Below are positions 32,131-43,028 of a stretch of 64,000 nucleotides of DNA, piece by piece. Positions within the stretch are counted from its first letter, which is position 1. Each line of letters starts with the position of its first letter. Source of the stretch: Pseudomonadota bacterium (lineage in GTDB: Bacteria; Bdellovibrionota; Bacteriovoracia; Bacteriovoracales; Bacteriovoracaceae); contig JAIYDL010000018.1 in NCBI GenBank assembly GCA_027487515.1, forward strand, positions 1 through 64,000. Reading direction: 5' to 3'. The notes beneath the pieces are model-generated. The model made no database searches. It had not been told where the DNA came from and was given only the letters and a program-made list of their open reading frames with translations. Position numbers and translations under genes: made by a program.

Positions 32131-34878
32131 ATGACTGTTTCCCACGATTATTCGTATGTCTCGTCTTCTGATAACGCTTTCATTGATGGTCTCTACCTCG
32201 ACTACAAACGAAATCCTGAGTCCATCGACCAATCTTGGAAGCAGTTCTTCCGAGGGGTGGAGTTCGCCCTGGCCAAACCAGAAGCCGCGGGCCCAGCGAC
32301 GAGCGCGGCTCCGGGGAACCTTGCGAAAGAGTTTAAGGTCTACCGGTTGATCGAAGCCTACCGCTCCCGCGGACACCTCGTTTCTACGACCAACCCAATC
32401 CGGGAGCGCGTCAACCGTCATCCTCGGCTCGAGCTCGAAGACCAGGGACTCTCGGCGGCGGACCTTGAGGAGACGTTTGCGATCGGCGAAACCCTCGGGC
32501 TTAAGAACGCTAAGCTTAAAGACATCGTCGCTCACCTGCGGGGAATCTACTGCGGTAACCTCGGCGCCGAGTACATGCACTCAAACGACTCTGACATCCG
32601 CGAGTGGTTCCAGAAAAAAATTGAAAACGGCGCTGCGGATCGAGCGTTTGGGATTGAGAAGAAAAAGCGCATCTTGGCCAAGCTCAACGAGGCCGTCGCC
32701 TTCGAGAATTTTCTCCACACTAAGTACGTGGGCCAGAAGCGATTCTCCCTCGAGGGCGGAGAGAACACGATCCCCGCACTCGATGCCATCATCAACGCCT
32801 CCGCGTCCCATGGAGTCGAGGAAGTCGTCATCGGGATGGCCCACCGAGGGCGGTTGAATGTGCTCGCGAACGTCATGGGAAAAACCTACGAGTACATCTT
32901 CAACGAGTTCGAGGGAACCGCACAACCGGATCTCACCATGGGGGACGGGGATGTGAAGTATCACATGGGCTACGCCTCCCAGGTCACGGCTTCCGGCGGA
33001 CAGAAGGTTTACCTCAAGCTCATGCCGAACCCGTCGCACCTTGAAGCCGTCGACGCCGTCGTGCTGGGATACACCCGGGCCCAAGGTGACACTCTCTACG
33101 GTGAGAACCCAGAGAAACTCCTTCCCATCATCATCCACGGGGACGCCGCCGTCGCGGGCCAGGGCATCGTCTATGAGACGGTCCAGATGTCAGGTCTGAA
33201 GGGCTACAACGTCGGCGGTGCGATCCATTTCGTGATCAACAATCAGATCGGCTTCACCACCGACTTTGACGACGCCCGCTCCTCCATTTATTCTACCTCC
33301 GTGGCGCGGGTTCTCGAGACCCCGATCCTCCACGTGAACGGAGACGACGCGGAAGCCGTGGTCTACGCCGTTGAACTGGCGGCGGAGTTCAGGGCCAAGT
33401 TTCACAAAGACATCTTCGTCGACATGGTCTGCTACCGGAAGCACGGGCACAATGAGTCCGACGAGCCTCGGTTCACACAACCGAAGTTCTATTCTCAGAT
33501 CTCGAAGCACGCCAACCCTCGCGAAGTCTACAAAGATAAGCTCATCGAGGGCAAGCAGATCGAGGCCCAGTTGGCCGTCCAGATGGAAGAGCAGTTCAAG
33601 AACCTCCTCCAGGACCGCTTCAATATGGTGAAGCAAAAACCGCTTCCTTACCTTTACCAGAAGCCGGAGGAGCAGTGGAAGTCATTCCGCCGCTCGACGC
33701 CGAAGGACTTCGACTACTCTCCGAAAACTGCGGTCTCCAGAGATCTCCTCGAGAAATCCCTGAAGGCCCTCACGACCCTGCCGGCCGATTTTAAGCCGAT
33801 TCAAAAAATCGAAAAGCTCATCGAGGAGCGGAGCAAGCGCTGGCAGGACGATCAGGTGGACTGGGCCCTGGCCGAAAACATGGCCTACGGCTCACTCCTC
33901 CAAGAAGGCATTAGTGTCCGGATGTCTGGCCAGGACTGTATCCGGGGAACCTTTTCCCATCGGCACGCCGGAGTCGTGGACGAGCAGTCCAACACCCGGT
34001 ACATCTTCTTGAACTCGGTCGCTCAAAAACAGGCCAAGTACAAGATCTACAATTCGCTTCTCTCTGAGTACGCGGTGCTGGGCTTTGAGTACGGCTACTC
34101 CCTAGGCTCACCGAGTTCCCTCAATATTTGGGAAGCGCAGTTTGGTGACTTCGCCAATGGGGCCCAGACGATCATTGACCAGTTCATCTCCTCCGGCGAG
34201 TCCAAGTGGCAGCGCCAGAGTGGGGTTGTGATGCTCCTTCCTCATGGCTACGAAGGCCAGGGGCCCGAGCACTCTAACGCTCGGCCTGAACGCTTCCTTC
34301 AGCTGGCCGCCGAGTGGAACATCGTGGTCGCCAACCTCACGACCCCGGCCAACATCTTCCACGCTCTCCGGCGTCAGGTGAAGTGGGACTTCCGGAAACC
34401 CCTCGTGATCTTCACGCCGAAATCCCTCCTCCGTCACCCAGACTGTGTCTCCCCGACCAAGGACCTGGTCGAGGGCGCCTTCCAAGAGATCATCGATGAC
34501 TCGAGCGTTGCTGCGAAGGATGTGAAGCGACTTCTGATGTGCACCGGGAAAGTGTACTACGACCTGAAGGCGCGGCAGCAGAAGGATAAGCGCAAAGACG
34601 TGGCGATCGTTCGCCTCGAGCAGCTCTACCCGATGCCGGAAGAGCAGAGCTGGAAGCTCCTCGAGAAATACAAGACCGCCGAGAAAGTCTGGGTTCAGGA
34701 AGAGCCGAAGAACATGGGGGCCTTCACGTTCCTTCGCCGCTACACTCAGTTCGATGACTTTAAGCTCATCGCCCGGAAGTCCTCGGCCTCACCAGCGACG
34801 GGCTACGCTAGTGTCCACGCTCAGGAACAAGCGAAGATCGTGAGTAACGCGTTCTCAGAAAAGATCGAATCCGTTTAA
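32131..34878 (+). CDS. sucA: 2-oxoglutarate dehydrogenase E1 component
   Basis: 915 residues. Thiamine-diphosphate dehydrogenase of the TCA cycle. The N-terminal FIDGLYLDYKRNPESID and IEAYRSRGHLVSTTNP are family features. IGMAHRGRLNVLANVMGK, HGDAAVAGQGIVYET, CYRKHGHNESDEPRFTQP and LLPHGYEGQGPEHSNARPE mark the cofactor and active site. The ATG at 32131 is chosen because it opens the conserved N-terminus; the frame is open back to 31987 but that part is unlike any E1. First gene of sucA-sucB-lpdA. Confidence 0.97.
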   Translation: MTVSHDYSYVSSSDNAFIDGLYLDYKRNPESIDQSWKQFFRGVEFALAKPEAAGPATSAAPGNLAKEFKVYRLIEAYRSRGHLVSTTNPIRERVNRHPRLELEDQGLSAADLEETFAIGETLGLKNAKLKDIVAHLRGIYCGNLGAEYMHSNDSDIREWFQKKIENGAADRAFGIEKKKRILAKLNEAVAFENFLHTKYVGQKRFSLEGGENTIPALDAIINASASHGVEEVVIGMAHRGRLNVLANVMGKTYEYIFNEFEGTAQPDLTMGDGDVKYHMGYASQVTASGGQKVYLKLMPNPSHLEAVDAVVLGYTRAQGDTLYGENPEKLLPIIIHGDAAVAGQGIVYETVQMSGLKGYNVGGAIHFVINNQIGFTTDFDDARSSIYSTSVARVLETPILHVNGDDAEAVVYAVELAAEFRAKFHKDIFVDMVCYRKHGHNESDEPRFTQPKFYSQISKHANPREVYKDKLIEGKQIEAQLAVQMEEQFKNLLQDRFNMVKQKPLPYLYQKPEEQWKSFRRSTPKDFDYSPKTAVSRDLLEKSLKALTTLPADFKPIQKIEKLIEERSKRWQDDQVDWALAENMAYGSLLQEGISVRMSGQDCIRGTFSHRHAGVVDEQSNTRYIFLNSVAQKQAKYKIYNSLLSEYAVLGFEYGYSLGSPSSLNIWEAQFGDFANGAQTIIDQFISSGESKWQRQSGVVMLLPHGYEGQGPEHSNARPERFLQLAAEWNIVVANLTTPANIFHALRRQVKWDFRKPLVIFTPKSLLRHPDCVSPTKDLVEGAFQEIIDDSSVAAKDVKRLLMCTGKVYYDLKARQQKDKRKDVAIVRLEQLYPMPEEQSWKLLEKYKTAEKVWVQEEPKNMGAFTFLRRYTQFDDFKLIARKSSASPATGYASVHAQEQAKIVSNAFSEKIESV

Positions 34879-34896
34879 GAGATCAAAGGATAAGTT

Positions 34897-36105
34897 ATGG
34901 TTGATGTAAAAGTTCCAAGTGTAGGCGAATCCATCTCCGAGGTCACGATCGCGAGCTGGCTCAAGAAGGACGGCGACGTGGTGAAGCTTGATGAGGCGAT
35001 CTGTTCCATCGAGTCCGACAAGGCGACCCTTGAGATCTCTGCTCCCAAAGCAGGGAAGCTAAAAATTCTCATCAAAGAAGGCGAGACCGTCTCCATCGGC
35101 ACAAAAGTGGCCGAGGTCGATGAGACCGTGAGCGCGAGTTCCCCGGTCGACTCCCGTCCCGAAGCGAAAGAAGCCGCGGCACCGAGTGCGGCCCGAGAAA
35201 CGGCCGAAGCGAAGAACTTTCCTTCTCCTGCAGCGGCGAAGATCCTCGCTGAAAAAGGTGTCGACACCGGATCAGTCTCCGGAAGCGGCCGCGACGGGCG
35301 CATAACGAAGGGCGATGCTCTCTCTGTGGCCCCAAGGGCCGAGGCCGCACCCGTTGATTCATCCCTCAAGGCCCTGGCCCGGGAAACACTTTCTTCGTCA
35401 TTCTCCCGTGAAACTCGGCGGGAAAAAATGACGGGTCTGCGGAAAACTATCGCCGCTCGCCTGGTCGCCGCCAAGAATACGACGGCCATGCTGACGACGT
35501 TCAATGAAGTCGACATGACGGCCGTGATGGATCTGCGCAAAAAGTACAAGGACAGCTTCAAGGATAAGCATGGCGTGGGCCTTGGGTTCATGAGCTTCTT
35601 TACCAAAGCGGCCTGCGCTGCCCTCAAGTCCTACCCGGCCGTGAACGGGATGATCGATGGGCAGGAGCTCGTCTACCACAACTACGCTGACGTCGGCGTC
35701 GCTGTCTCCACCCCCCGGGGCCTCGTGGTCCCAGTGATCCGCAACGCAGAGTCCATGGGAATGGCCGCGATCGAATCAAAAATCATCGAACTCGCGACCC
35801 GGGCCCGCGACGGGAAGATCACCCTCGAGGAAATGCAGGGCGGAACCTTCACCATCACCAATGGCGGGATCTTCGGCTCGATGCTTTCGACGCCGATCCT
35901 GAACGCTCCACAATCAGCGATCCTAGGTCTTCATAACATCGTCGAGCGCCCCGTGGCGGTGAACGGCCAAGTGGTCATCCGTCCGATCATGTACCTCGCT
36001 CTGTCGTATGACCACCGGATCATCGACGGGCGCGAGTCCGTCTCCTTCCTCAAAGCTGTGAAGGAGATGATCGAAGATCCTTCGCGTCTCCTCTTGGATG
36101 TGTAA
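34897..36105 (+). CDS. sucB: dihydrolipoamide succinyltransferase (E2)
   Basis: 402 residues, the three-part E2 layout. The lipoyl domain is at 1-80, with the lipoylated Lys in [13 protein letters not shown] (residue 42). The peripheral subunit-binding domain is around 110-140 ([28 protein letters not shown]). The catalytic acyltransferase follows, with [16 protein letters not shown] carrying the active His and Asp. Linkers are Ala/Pro/Glu-rich. Core of the 2-oxoglutarate dehydrogenase complex, encoded 18 bases after sucA. Confidence 0.97.
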   Translation: MVDVKVPSVGESISEVTIASWLKKDGDVVKLDEAICSIESDKATLEISAPKAGKLKILIKEGETVSIGTKVAEVDETVSASSPVDSRPEAKEAAAPSAARETAEAKNFPSPAAAKILAEKGVDTGSVSGSGRDGRITKGDALSVAPRAEAAPVDSSLKALARETLSSSFSRETRREKMTGLRKTIAARLVAAKNTTAMLTTFNEVDMTAVMDLRKKYKDSFKDKHGVGLGFMSFFTKAACAALKSYPAVNGMIDGQELVYHNYADVGVAVSTPRGLVVPVIRNAESMGMAAIESKIIELATRARDGKITLEEMQGGTFTITNGGIFGSMLSTPILNAPQSAILGLHNIVERPVAVNGQVVIRPIMYLALSYDHRIIDGRESVSFLKAVKEMIEDPSRLLLDV

Positions 36106-36106
36106 C

Positions 36107-37498
36107 ATGGAACAGTTTGATTTGATCGTCATCGGGTCCGGCCCGGGGGGCTACATCGCTGCCATCCGCGCCGCTCAGTTAGGTAAGAGAGTGGCCATCG
36201 TCGAGCGCTATAAGACTCTGGGTGGAACCTGTTTGAACGTCGGCTGCATTCCTTCCAAGGCGTGGCTTGACTCCTCCGAGCGCTACCACGAGACAGTCCA
36301 CTCCCACGCTCTCCACGGGATCGAGGTGAGTGACGTGAAGCTGAACATGAAAAAGATGTCTGAGCGCGTCGCCAAGGTGGTCGAGGGCATCACAGGTGGT
36401 GTCCAGTTTTTGATGAAGAAAAATAAGATCACTGTCATCCAGGGCCATGGATCGTTTAAGGATAAGAACACGGTGGTCGTCGCCGGGAAAGACTACGGCT
36501 TCACTCACGCCATCATTGCGACGGGCTCCAAGCCCGCCTCTCTTCCGGGAGTGACCGTTGATAAAGAGCGCGTGATCACGTCCACCGAAGCCCTGAAACT
36601 CGTGGATGTGCCAAAGCACATGATCGTGATCGGCGCCGGTGTGATTGGACTGGAGCTTGGGTCGGTCTTCAAGCGTCTGGGAGCGAAGGTTTCGGTGGTT
36701 GAATTCGCTGACTCTTGTATCGCGGCCATGGACGTTGATATGGGGAAGGAAATTCAGAAGGTGCTCAAGAAAGACGGCATGGATTTTTACTTGGGCCATG
36801 GAGTCACGGGTGTGACTCGAAACGGTCAGGAGGTCACGGTCAAGGCGAAGAACAAGACTTCTGGGGAAGAGCTCGTCCTCACGGGAGATTACTGTCTCGT
36901 AGCGGTTGGTCGGAAACCCTACACCGATGGGCTTGGACTTGAGAACGCGGGCCTGAAGGCCGATGAGCGCGGGCGCATCCCGGTGAATGATCACCTCCAG
37001 ACCGCTCAGCCTCACATCTATGCCATCGGAGATGTGGTTCGCGGGGCGATGCTTGCCCACAAAGCCGAGGAAGAGGGTGTGTTCGTGGCCGAGGTCATCG
37101 CAGGCCAGAAACCCCACCTGAACTACCTACTTATCCCTGGCGTTGTCTACACCTGGCCAGAAGTCGCCTCCGTAGGCCACACCGAGCAGGAACTCAAAGA
37201 GAAGGGGATCGATTACAAGGTCGGGAAGTTTCCTTTCCTTGCTCTTGGTCGTGCCGCTGCGTCGAATGAGAAGAATGGACTCATCAAGGTCCTCGCCGAC
37301 AAGAGGACCGATGAAATCTTAGGTGTGCACATGATCGGGCCGCGGACGGCGGACTTGATTGCTGAGGCCGTGGTGGCGATGGAATTCCGGGCCAGCGCCG
37401 AAGACATCGGTCGCATCTCTCATGCGCATCCGACGTACTCGGAAGGCTTCAAAGAGGCCTGCCTTGCTGCCACCGAGAACCGCGCTCTTAATATGTAG
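36107..37498 (+). CDS. lpdA: dihydrolipoamide dehydrogenase (E3)
   Basis: 463 residues from the ATG at 36107; an ATG nine bases upstream, overlapping the sucB stop, is possible but adds residues not found in the family. FAD site LIVIGSGPGGYIAAIRAAQL, redox disulfide GGTCLNVGCIPSKAWL, NAD site MIVIGAGVIGLELGSVF, second FAD contact IYAIGDVV, and C-terminal SHAHPTYSEGFKEA with the catalytic His-Glu pair. Re-oxidises E2 lipoamide. Its place in the suc operon makes it dedicated to this complex, though it may serve other dehydrogenases as well. Confidence 0.97.
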   Translation: MEQFDLIVIGSGPGGYIAAIRAAQLGKRVAIVERYKTLGGTCLNVGCIPSKAWLDSSERYHETVHSHALHGIEVSDVKLNMKKMSERVAKVVEGITGGVQFLMKKNKITVIQGHGSFKDKNTVVVAGKDYGFTHAIIATGSKPASLPGVTVDKERVITSTEALKLVDVPKHMIVIGAGVIGLELGSVFKRLGAKVSVVEFADSCIAAMDVDMGKEIQKVLKKDGMDFYLGHGVTGVTRNGQEVTVKAKNKTSGEELVLTGDYCLVAVGRKPYTDGLGLENAGLKADERGRIPVNDHLQTAQPHIYAIGDVVRGAMLAHKAEEEGVFVAEVIAGQKPHLNYLLIPGVVYTWPEVASVGHTEQELKEKGIDYKVGKFPFLALGRAAASNEKNGLIKVLADKRTDEILGVHMIGPRTADLIAEAVVAMEFRASAEDIGRISHAHPTYSEGFKEACLAATENRALNM

Positions 37499-37515
37499 TG
37501 CGTCTGCTCCCTGGA

Positions 37516-37941
37516 TCAGGCCGCCGCTTGAGTTGCGGGTGAGCGGCGCTGGTCTATGTGTGCCTTCACCGCATCTGGGCGGTCCACAAAGCGGAGCCGG
37601 GCCTGGCCTTTGGCGGTGAAGATTTTAACGGTGGCAAACGTCTGCCCTGGGTCCGAGACCTCGACCTTGAGGATCTCTGAGTACCGGATGAATTTAGTTC
37701 CCGAGAAGAACTGGATGCTGATCCCGCTGGGATTGAAGTCTGCACTGTGCTTCAGGTCATAGGTGATGAATCCCGCGATCATGGCGGCGATGAATCCGCC
37801 GAGAACACTCAGGCTTATTTGGGTAAACTCCCCGGGAGAGACCTGAAGGATCATGAAGCACTGGAGCGCGTACCCGGTGACGATGAAGGGAACAACACGC
37901 ACCATATGGTCGAGGTGATTTTCCCGAGTGATCTTATCCAT
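37516..37941 (-). CDS. small membrane protein with two helices and a PH-like soluble part
   Basis: 141 residues from the ATG at 37941, preceded by GGGAGG. Two hydrophobic helices (VVPFIVTGYALQCFMILQV and ISLSVLGGFIAAMIAGFI) are followed by a soluble part of about 75 residues (GISIQFFSGTKFIRYSEIL, VKIFTAKGQARLRFVD) with the strand pattern seen in bacterial PH-like (DUF304/YdbS-type) domains. That last point is inference. An upstream frame extension is rejected. Convergent with lpdA. Confidence 0.65.
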   Translation of the reverse strand: MDKITRENHLDHMVRVVPFIVTGYALQCFMILQVSPGEFTQISLSVLGGFIAAMIAGFITYDLKHSADFNPSGISIQFFSGTKFIRYSEILKVEVSDPGQTFATVKIFTAKGQARLRFVDRPDAVKAHIDQRRSPATQAAA

Positions 37942-38199
37942 GAGTGTCCTCCCTGACCTAGAGCTTCTCGGTGAAAGCGGTTTCTGGGTGAAGAGATATT
38001 TCAACAGGCCTTCTGCGGTGGGGAGATTTTTGCTCAACGCACCAGTGTGACTCCCATGGCCCGCAGGGTGAGGTGTGAAGAAGGCCCAGGGGAGGCGTAG
38101 GATTCTCCGAAACACGGGCGACGGCCATGATTTGTCATAGTCACACGTCGGAGCTCGGGATAGAATGACTCATAAATTTTCTTACCGAGGAGTGAACAA

Positions 38200-40890
38200 G
38201 TGTCAGAGAAAAGACTCGATTCTTTTAAGGCCCGCCGGACTCTTAAAGTTGGCAATAAATCCTACGATTATTTTTCCCTGAAGGCGGCCCAAGCGGCGGG
38301 CGTCGGCGACGTCGAGAACTTGCCCTACTCCCTCAAAGTGCTGATGGAAAACCTTCTCCGGAACGAAGACGGCTTCACGGTCTTCGGAGACGACATCAAG
38401 GCGATGGGCCAGTGGACCCGAGACCGCCGGTCCACCCGAGAGATCAACTACTACCCAGCGCGGGTTCTGATGCAAGACTTCACGGGAGTCCCGGCCGTCG
38501 TTGACCTTGCGGCCATGCGAGACGCGATGAAAGCGGTGGGTGGGAACCCTCAGAAAATTAATCCTCTTGTTCCCGTGGACCTCGTGATTGACCACTCCGT
38601 GATCGTCGACTACTCGGCCGATGCGGAGGCCTTCACGAAGAACATGCAGCTCGAATACGAGCGCAACGGCGAACGCTACAAGTTTTTGAAGTGGGGCCAG
38701 AAAGCGTTTAAAAATTTCCGGGTCGTTCCTCCGGGGACAGGCATCTGCCACCAGGTCAATGTTGAGTACCTGGCCCAGACCGTCTGGACCAAAGAAGAAA
38801 ACGGCACCACTCTGGCCTACTGCGATACCTGTGTGGGAACCGACTCCCACACCACCATGGTCAACGGACTCTCCGTCCTCGGCTGGGGCGTCGGAGGAAT
38901 CGAGGCCGAAGCGGCCATGCTAGGCCAGGCCGTCACCATGCTCATCCCTGAAGTTGTTGGCTTCCGCCTCACCGGGAAAGCGCGTGAAGGCGTCACGGCA
39001 ACAGACGTGGTCCTGACCGTCACCAACATGCTCCGGAAAAAAGGTGTGGTCGATAAGTTCGTTGAGTTCTTTGGCCCAGGGCTGAAGGATTTGACACTTG
39101 CGGACCGCGCGACCATCGCCAACATGGCGCCCGAGTACGGAGCGACCTGCGGCTTCTTCCCCGTCGATGAGAAAACCATCGAATACCTCCGGTTCACAGG
39201 TCGGGATGAGGACCGAGTGCAGCTCGTCGAGGCCTATGCCAAGGAGCAAGGGTTCTGGAGAAACGATTCGAAGGACCCTGTCTTCACCGATACCCTTGAG
39301 CTCGATCTCTCAACGGTTGAGCCGTCGCTGGCGGGACCGAAGCGCCCGCAGGACCGAGTCTCTCTTTCAAGCATCGCTGAAGGCTTCAAGAAAGATCTTG
39401 TCTCCGAGAGTGGCTTCAAGGTCAAGGCCGACGAGGCGCAGATCGCGCAGAAGATCGATGGCCACGAGTTCACGCTCACCCACGGTGACGTGATGATCGC
39501 CGCCATCACCTCTTGCACCAACACGTCGAACCCGTCGGTGCTCATCGCCGCGGGGCTCGTCGCCAAGAAGGCCAATGCTCTCGGGCTCACGCGCAAGCCG
39601 TGGGTGAAGACCTCGCTTGCTCCCGGCTCGAAAGTTGTCACCGACTACCTCGAAGCCGCGGGACTTCAGCCAGAACTCAACAAGCTCGGCTTCAACCTCG
39701 TGGGTTACGGGTGCACCACTTGCATCGGGAACTCGGGGCCTCTGCGACCAGAGTTCTCCAAAGCGATCAAAGACGGAAACCTCACCGCTGCCGCAGTCCT
39801 CTCTGGGAACCGGAATTTCGAGGGAAGGGTTTCCCCTGACGTCAAGGCCAACTACCTCGCTTCGCCTCCGCTTGTGGTGGCGTACGCCATCGCTGGCAAC
39901 GTCAAGCTTGACCTGACGACGGAGCCCATCGGCAAAGACACCAAAGGAAACAAGGTCTTCTTAAAAGACATCTGGCCATCCTCGGCCGAGATCGCTGAGG
40001 CGATGGGGAAGATCACTCCGCAGATGTTCAAGTCTCGGTACTCGGACGTCTTTAAGGGCGATGAGTTCTGGCAGAAAGTTTCCGTCCCAGAAGGTGAAAC
40101 CTTCGCGTGGGACGCGGCCTCCACGTACATCAATAATCCTCCGTACTTTAAGGGGATGAAAAAAGATCCAGAAGCGGTCAAAGACATCCTGGGTGCCCAG
40201 ATCCTCGGAGTCTTCGGTGACTCGATCACCACCGATCACATTTCCCCGGCCGGCTCGTTTAAGCCGGAAACACCCGCAGGTCAGTACCTCGTGGGTCGCG
40301 GCGTTCAGCCTAAGGACTTCAACCAGTATGGTGCTCGTCGAGGCCACGATGAGGTTATGACCCGTGGCACTTTTGCCAACATCCGACTGAAAAATGAAAT
40401 GGTAAAATCCGGAAAAGAAGGGGGGCTTACGACCTACGTTCCGACCGGCGATGAGACCACGATCTATGACGCCTCCATGAAATACCAAGCTGCGGGGAAA
40501 CCCCTCGTGGTCATCGCCGGAAAAGAATACGGCACTGGCTCTTCTCGCGACTGGGCGGCCAAGGGGACGCGACTCCTGGGGATCAAGGCAGTGATCACAG
40601 AGAGCTTCGAGAGGATCCACCGCTCGAACCTCATCGGGATGGGAGTGATCCCTCTCCAGTTCACTCACGGAGACACCCGGAAATCTTTAGGCCTCGACGG
40701 CACGGAAGAGGTCACCATTTCGGGGCTCACGGACATGAGGCCCAAGGCCGAACTCACCGCGCAGATCAAGCGGCGCTCGGGTGAAGTCTTGACGGTGAAG
40801 CTCCAGTCACGGATCGATACCGCCAACGAGCTAGAGTACTACAAAAACTCCGGGATTCTCCATTACGTCCTTCGAAAGTTAAATGCGTAA
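38200..40890 (+). CDS. acnA: aconitate hydratase (AcnA/IRP1 type)
   Basis: 896 residues, normal for AcnA. Isomerises citrate to isocitrate with a 4Fe-4S cluster. The cluster cysteines lie in [17 protein letters not shown] and [51 protein letters not shown] (here [17 protein letters not shown]) and [14 protein letters not shown] are active-site stretches. GTG start with GAGGAG seven bases upstream. It belongs functionally with the suc genes upstream but is separated by 258 bases with no gene, so it probably has its own promoter. Confidence 0.97.
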   Translation: MSEKRLDSFKARRTLKVGNKSYDYFSLKAAQAAGVGDVENLPYSLKVLMENLLRNEDGFTVFGDDIKAMGQWTRDRRSTREINYYPARVLMQDFTGVPAVVDLAAMRDAMKAVGGNPQKINPLVPVDLVIDHSVIVDYSADAEAFTKNMQLEYERNGERYKFLKWGQKAFKNFRVVPPGTGICHQVNVEYLAQTVWTKEENGTTLAYCDTCVGTDSHTTMVNGLSVLGWGVGGIEAEAAMLGQAVTMLIPEVVGFRLTGKAREGVTATDVVLTVTNMLRKKGVVDKFVEFFGPGLKDLTLADRATIANMAPEYGATCGFFPVDEKTIEYLRFTGRDEDRVQLVEAYAKEQGFWRNDSKDPVFTDTLELDLSTVEPSLAGPKRPQDRVSLSSIAEGFKKDLVSESGFKVKADEAQIAQKIDGHEFTLTHGDVMIAAITSCTNTSNPSVLIAAGLVAKKANALGLTRKPWVKTSLAPGSKVVTDYLEAAGLQPELNKLGFNLVGYGCTTCIGNSGPLRPEFSKAIKDGNLTAAAVLSGNRNFEGRVSPDVKANYLASPPLVVAYAIAGNVKLDLTTEPIGKDTKGNKVFLKDIWPSSAEIAEAMGKITPQMFKSRYSDVFKGDEFWQKVSVPEGETFAWDAASTYINNPPYFKGMKKDPEAVKDILGAQILGVFGDSITTDHISPAGSFKPETPAGQYLVGRGVQPKDFNQYGARRGHDEVMTRGTFANIRLKNEMVKSGKEGGLTTYVPTGDETTIYDASMKYQAAGKPLVVIAGKEYGTGSSRDWAAKGTRLLGIKAVITESFERIHRSNLIGMGVIPLQFTHGDTRKSLGLDGTEEVTISGLTDMRPKAELTAQIKRRSGEVLTVKLQSRIDTANELEYYKNSGILHYVLRKLNA

Positions 40891-42352
40891 AGTTTTTCCA
40901 GGCCTCTCCTTCACCGGAGGGGCCTTTTTGTTTTCTGCTCTCTTCTTTGGATTCTTCTTCCGCCTCCTCGGTCTCGCTAGTGTCTCCGCCTGGGGCGATG
41001 AAATGGCGAGCTGGTACTTTGCCCTCGATCTTGGGGCCGTCTTCTCCCACGAATCCCACACGCCTTTGAGTTACTTCTTCAATCGCCTCTGGCTCTCGGT
41101 CTTCCCTGGGGGAGTGCTTTCTCTTCGGTATTTTTCAGTGGTTTCAAATGCCCTCCTTACGGCCCTGGCCGTGGGGATCGTGTTTAAGCGCCAATCCCCC
41201 CGGAAGGCCTACCTCTTGTTCGTGCTCTGGTGGCTCTGGCCCCTCGCCGTCATGAGCTCACGCCAGGCACGGCACTACGGCGCCTACGCTGACCTCACAC
41301 TTCTGGTTCTCATCGCCTGGTCTCTCCGGGGCGAGCTGCACCGATGGGCAGTCTGGTTCCTCCTCTGCCTCTCAACCATGCTCCACCCATTCGCACTCAT
41401 TCCCATGGTCTCTCTTCTCGGTGCGGACCTGCTCCTTCGGCGCCTTCCGCGCAAGGATTTTTTTTTCTTCGCGACGAGTGCGCTCCCGGTTTGCGTGTAC
41501 TATGGCCTTCGGTTCCTGACCCTCGGTCAGGAGAAGGTCCTGAGTAACATTCAGTGGATCACCTCCAGCGCCGAGCTCTTTTACGGGGCCCTGGTCCTGC
41601 TCTTCGGGGGAGACAGCTTCCCCCATAAAAAGTTTTACCCCCTGGCCCCGCTTCCGGTTTTCCTCCTCCTGGTCGTCACACTTTTGACTCTCTTGGGAGG
41701 AAGTCCTCTGCCCAAGCTGCGGGCCCAGGCCAGTCCTATGCTGCGCACGGGTCTTGTCATCGTTCTCACGGTTTTCGTGGTCGAACTCTCGCTCCTCCTC
41801 GGGGTAGACCTGCGAGTCAATCGATACTTCATCTACCTCGTTCCGGCGGTGCTCTATTTTCTTTGGGAGCTGGCCGATGGGGAGCGCTTCTTCGAAGCGA
41901 GAATCGCACTCCTTTGTGTCGCATTGGTTTCGTTCAACGCTTTCGTGCTGAGGCCCTGGGCCGACTATGACTGGGACGATGATCACGTTGCCCGGTTCCT
42001 CGAACTCAAGGCCCAGCTCCCGGAGAAGAAACTCGTGATCTGCGGGAGTCCCTACCAGTTGCGCTATTACTTCCAGCGGGAGGCCTCGGATTGCAGGGCG
42101 ACGGTGATCGGCCTGCACCAGCGCAAACAAGACTTTTATCTTTTCGATCTCAATGGTAGTTATAGTGTGCTACCGATTCTCGTCTCGCGGGAGGTACTGC
42201 CTGTGCGCTTTGAAAGCTTCGGGCACGCCCGCTTTTTCTCGTTTTCCTATTCGAAGGAGAAGGATCATGGGTCACATCAGAACTCTCATCACCGGGGCCT
42301 CCAGCGGCATCGGCCGGGCCACGGCCCTCGCTCTGGCGGGGAAGGGCCATGA
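40883..42352 (+). CDS. GT-C family integral membrane glycosyltransferase
   Basis: 489 residues with about ten transmembrane helices and a C-terminal soluble part. The first outer loop has the GT-C acidic motif ([14 protein letters not shown]), and [17 protein letters not shown] resembles the PMT/ArnT-type second loop, so a polyprenyl-phosphate-sugar donor is likely. It overlaps acnA by 8 bases. The last 28 codons run out of frame through the start of the SDR gene (86-base overlap), giving a tail rich in His, Arg and Gly. That is either a true overlap or a lost upstream stop. Confidence 0.78.
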   Translation: MRKVFPGLSFTGGAFLFSALFFGFFFRLLGLASVSAWGDEMASWYFALDLGAVFSHESHTPLSYFFNRLWLSVFPGGVLSLRYFSVVSNALLTALAVGIVFKRQSPRKAYLLFVLWWLWPLAVMSSRQARHYGAYADLTLLVLIAWSLRGELHRWAVWFLLCLSTMLHPFALIPMVSLLGADLLLRRLPRKDFFFFATSALPVCVYYGLRFLTLGQEKVLSNIQWITSSAELFYGALVLLFGGDSFPHKKFYPLAPLPVFLLLVVTLLTLLGGSPLPKLRAQASPMLRTGLVIVLTVFVVELSLLLGVDLRVNRYFIYLVPAVLYFLWELADGERFFEARIALLCVALVSFNAFVLRPWADYDWDDDHVARFLELKAQLPEKKLVICGSPYQLRYYFQREASDCRATVIGLHQRKQDFYLFDLNGSYSVLPILVSREVLPVRFESFGHARFFSFSYSKEKDHGSHQNSHHRGLQRHRPGHGPRSGGEGP

Positions 42353-43028
42353 ACTCTTTTTGCTGGCCCGCAGAGAAGAGAAGCTCCGTGAACTTCAGGC
42401 CGAACTCCAGGACCGCTCCCCGGGTATCTTAACTCACGCAATTGCCTTTGATGTCACAGACCCAGGTCTCGCCGCAAAACTCGGCGAGGTGACCGGTGAG
42501 CGCCTCGATGTTTTGATCAATAATGCGGGCCTCGCCCTGGGTCGAGAGAAGGCCCAGTCCGCGCGCTTCGAGGACTGGGAGCAGATGATTGGAACGAACA
42601 TCACCGCGAACTTCCGAGTGGTCCACACCGTTCTGCCCTGGATGCTTCGTGGAGGCCGTGGTGACATCCTGAATTTGTGCTCCATCGCGGGCCACTACAC
42701 CTACGCGGGTGGAACGGTCTACTGCGCGACTAAGCACGCCGTCAAGGCGTTCACCCGGGCGCTCCGAGAAGAGACCTGCGGAAAGAATATCCGAGTCATG
42801 CAAATTTCTCCGGGCATGGTCAACACGGAGTTTAGCACCGTTCGGTTCGGGGGCGACGCGGCCGCGGCGGATGCCGTCTACGCTGGGATGACTCCGTTGC
42901 TGGCGGAAGACATCGCACGGATGATCACCTTCATGCTGGAGCAGCCTCGGCACGTCGTGATCGATGAGATCATCACCATGCCCCTGGACCAGGGGTCACC
43001 CACCACCGTCACGAGGAGTCACCGATGA
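42267..43028 (+). CDS. short-chain dehydrogenase/reductase (YdfG-like)
   Basis: 253 residues from the ATG at 42267, which has AAGGAGAAGGA upstream and opens the Rossmann strand. Cofactor motif [25 protein letters not shown], and catalytic Ser, Tyr and Lys in LNLCSIAGHYTYAGGTVY and YCATKHAVKAF. The C-terminus resembles the NADP-dependent 3-hydroxy acid dehydrogenase group (QISPGMVNTEFSTVRF). The frame is open upstream to 42153, but that part is antisense to nothing and unlike SDRs. Overlaps the following dihydroorotase by 4 bases. Confidence 0.92.
   Translation: MGHIRTLITGASSGIGRATALALAGKGHELFLLARREEKLRELQAELQDRSPGILTHAIAFDVTDPGLAAKLGEVTGERLDVLINNAGLALGREKAQSARFEDWEQMIGTNITANFRVVHTVLPWMLRGGRGDILNLCSIAGHYTYAGGTVYCATKHAVKAFTRALREETCGKNIRVMQISPGMVNTEFSTVRFGGDAAAADAVYAGMTPLLAEDIARMITFMLEQPRHVVIDEIITMPLDQGSPTTVTRSHR

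Noticed and set aside
36179..37117. 312-codon open frame on the minus strand
   Set aside because: Antisense to lpdA; explained by GC-rich third positions in a highly expressed gene.
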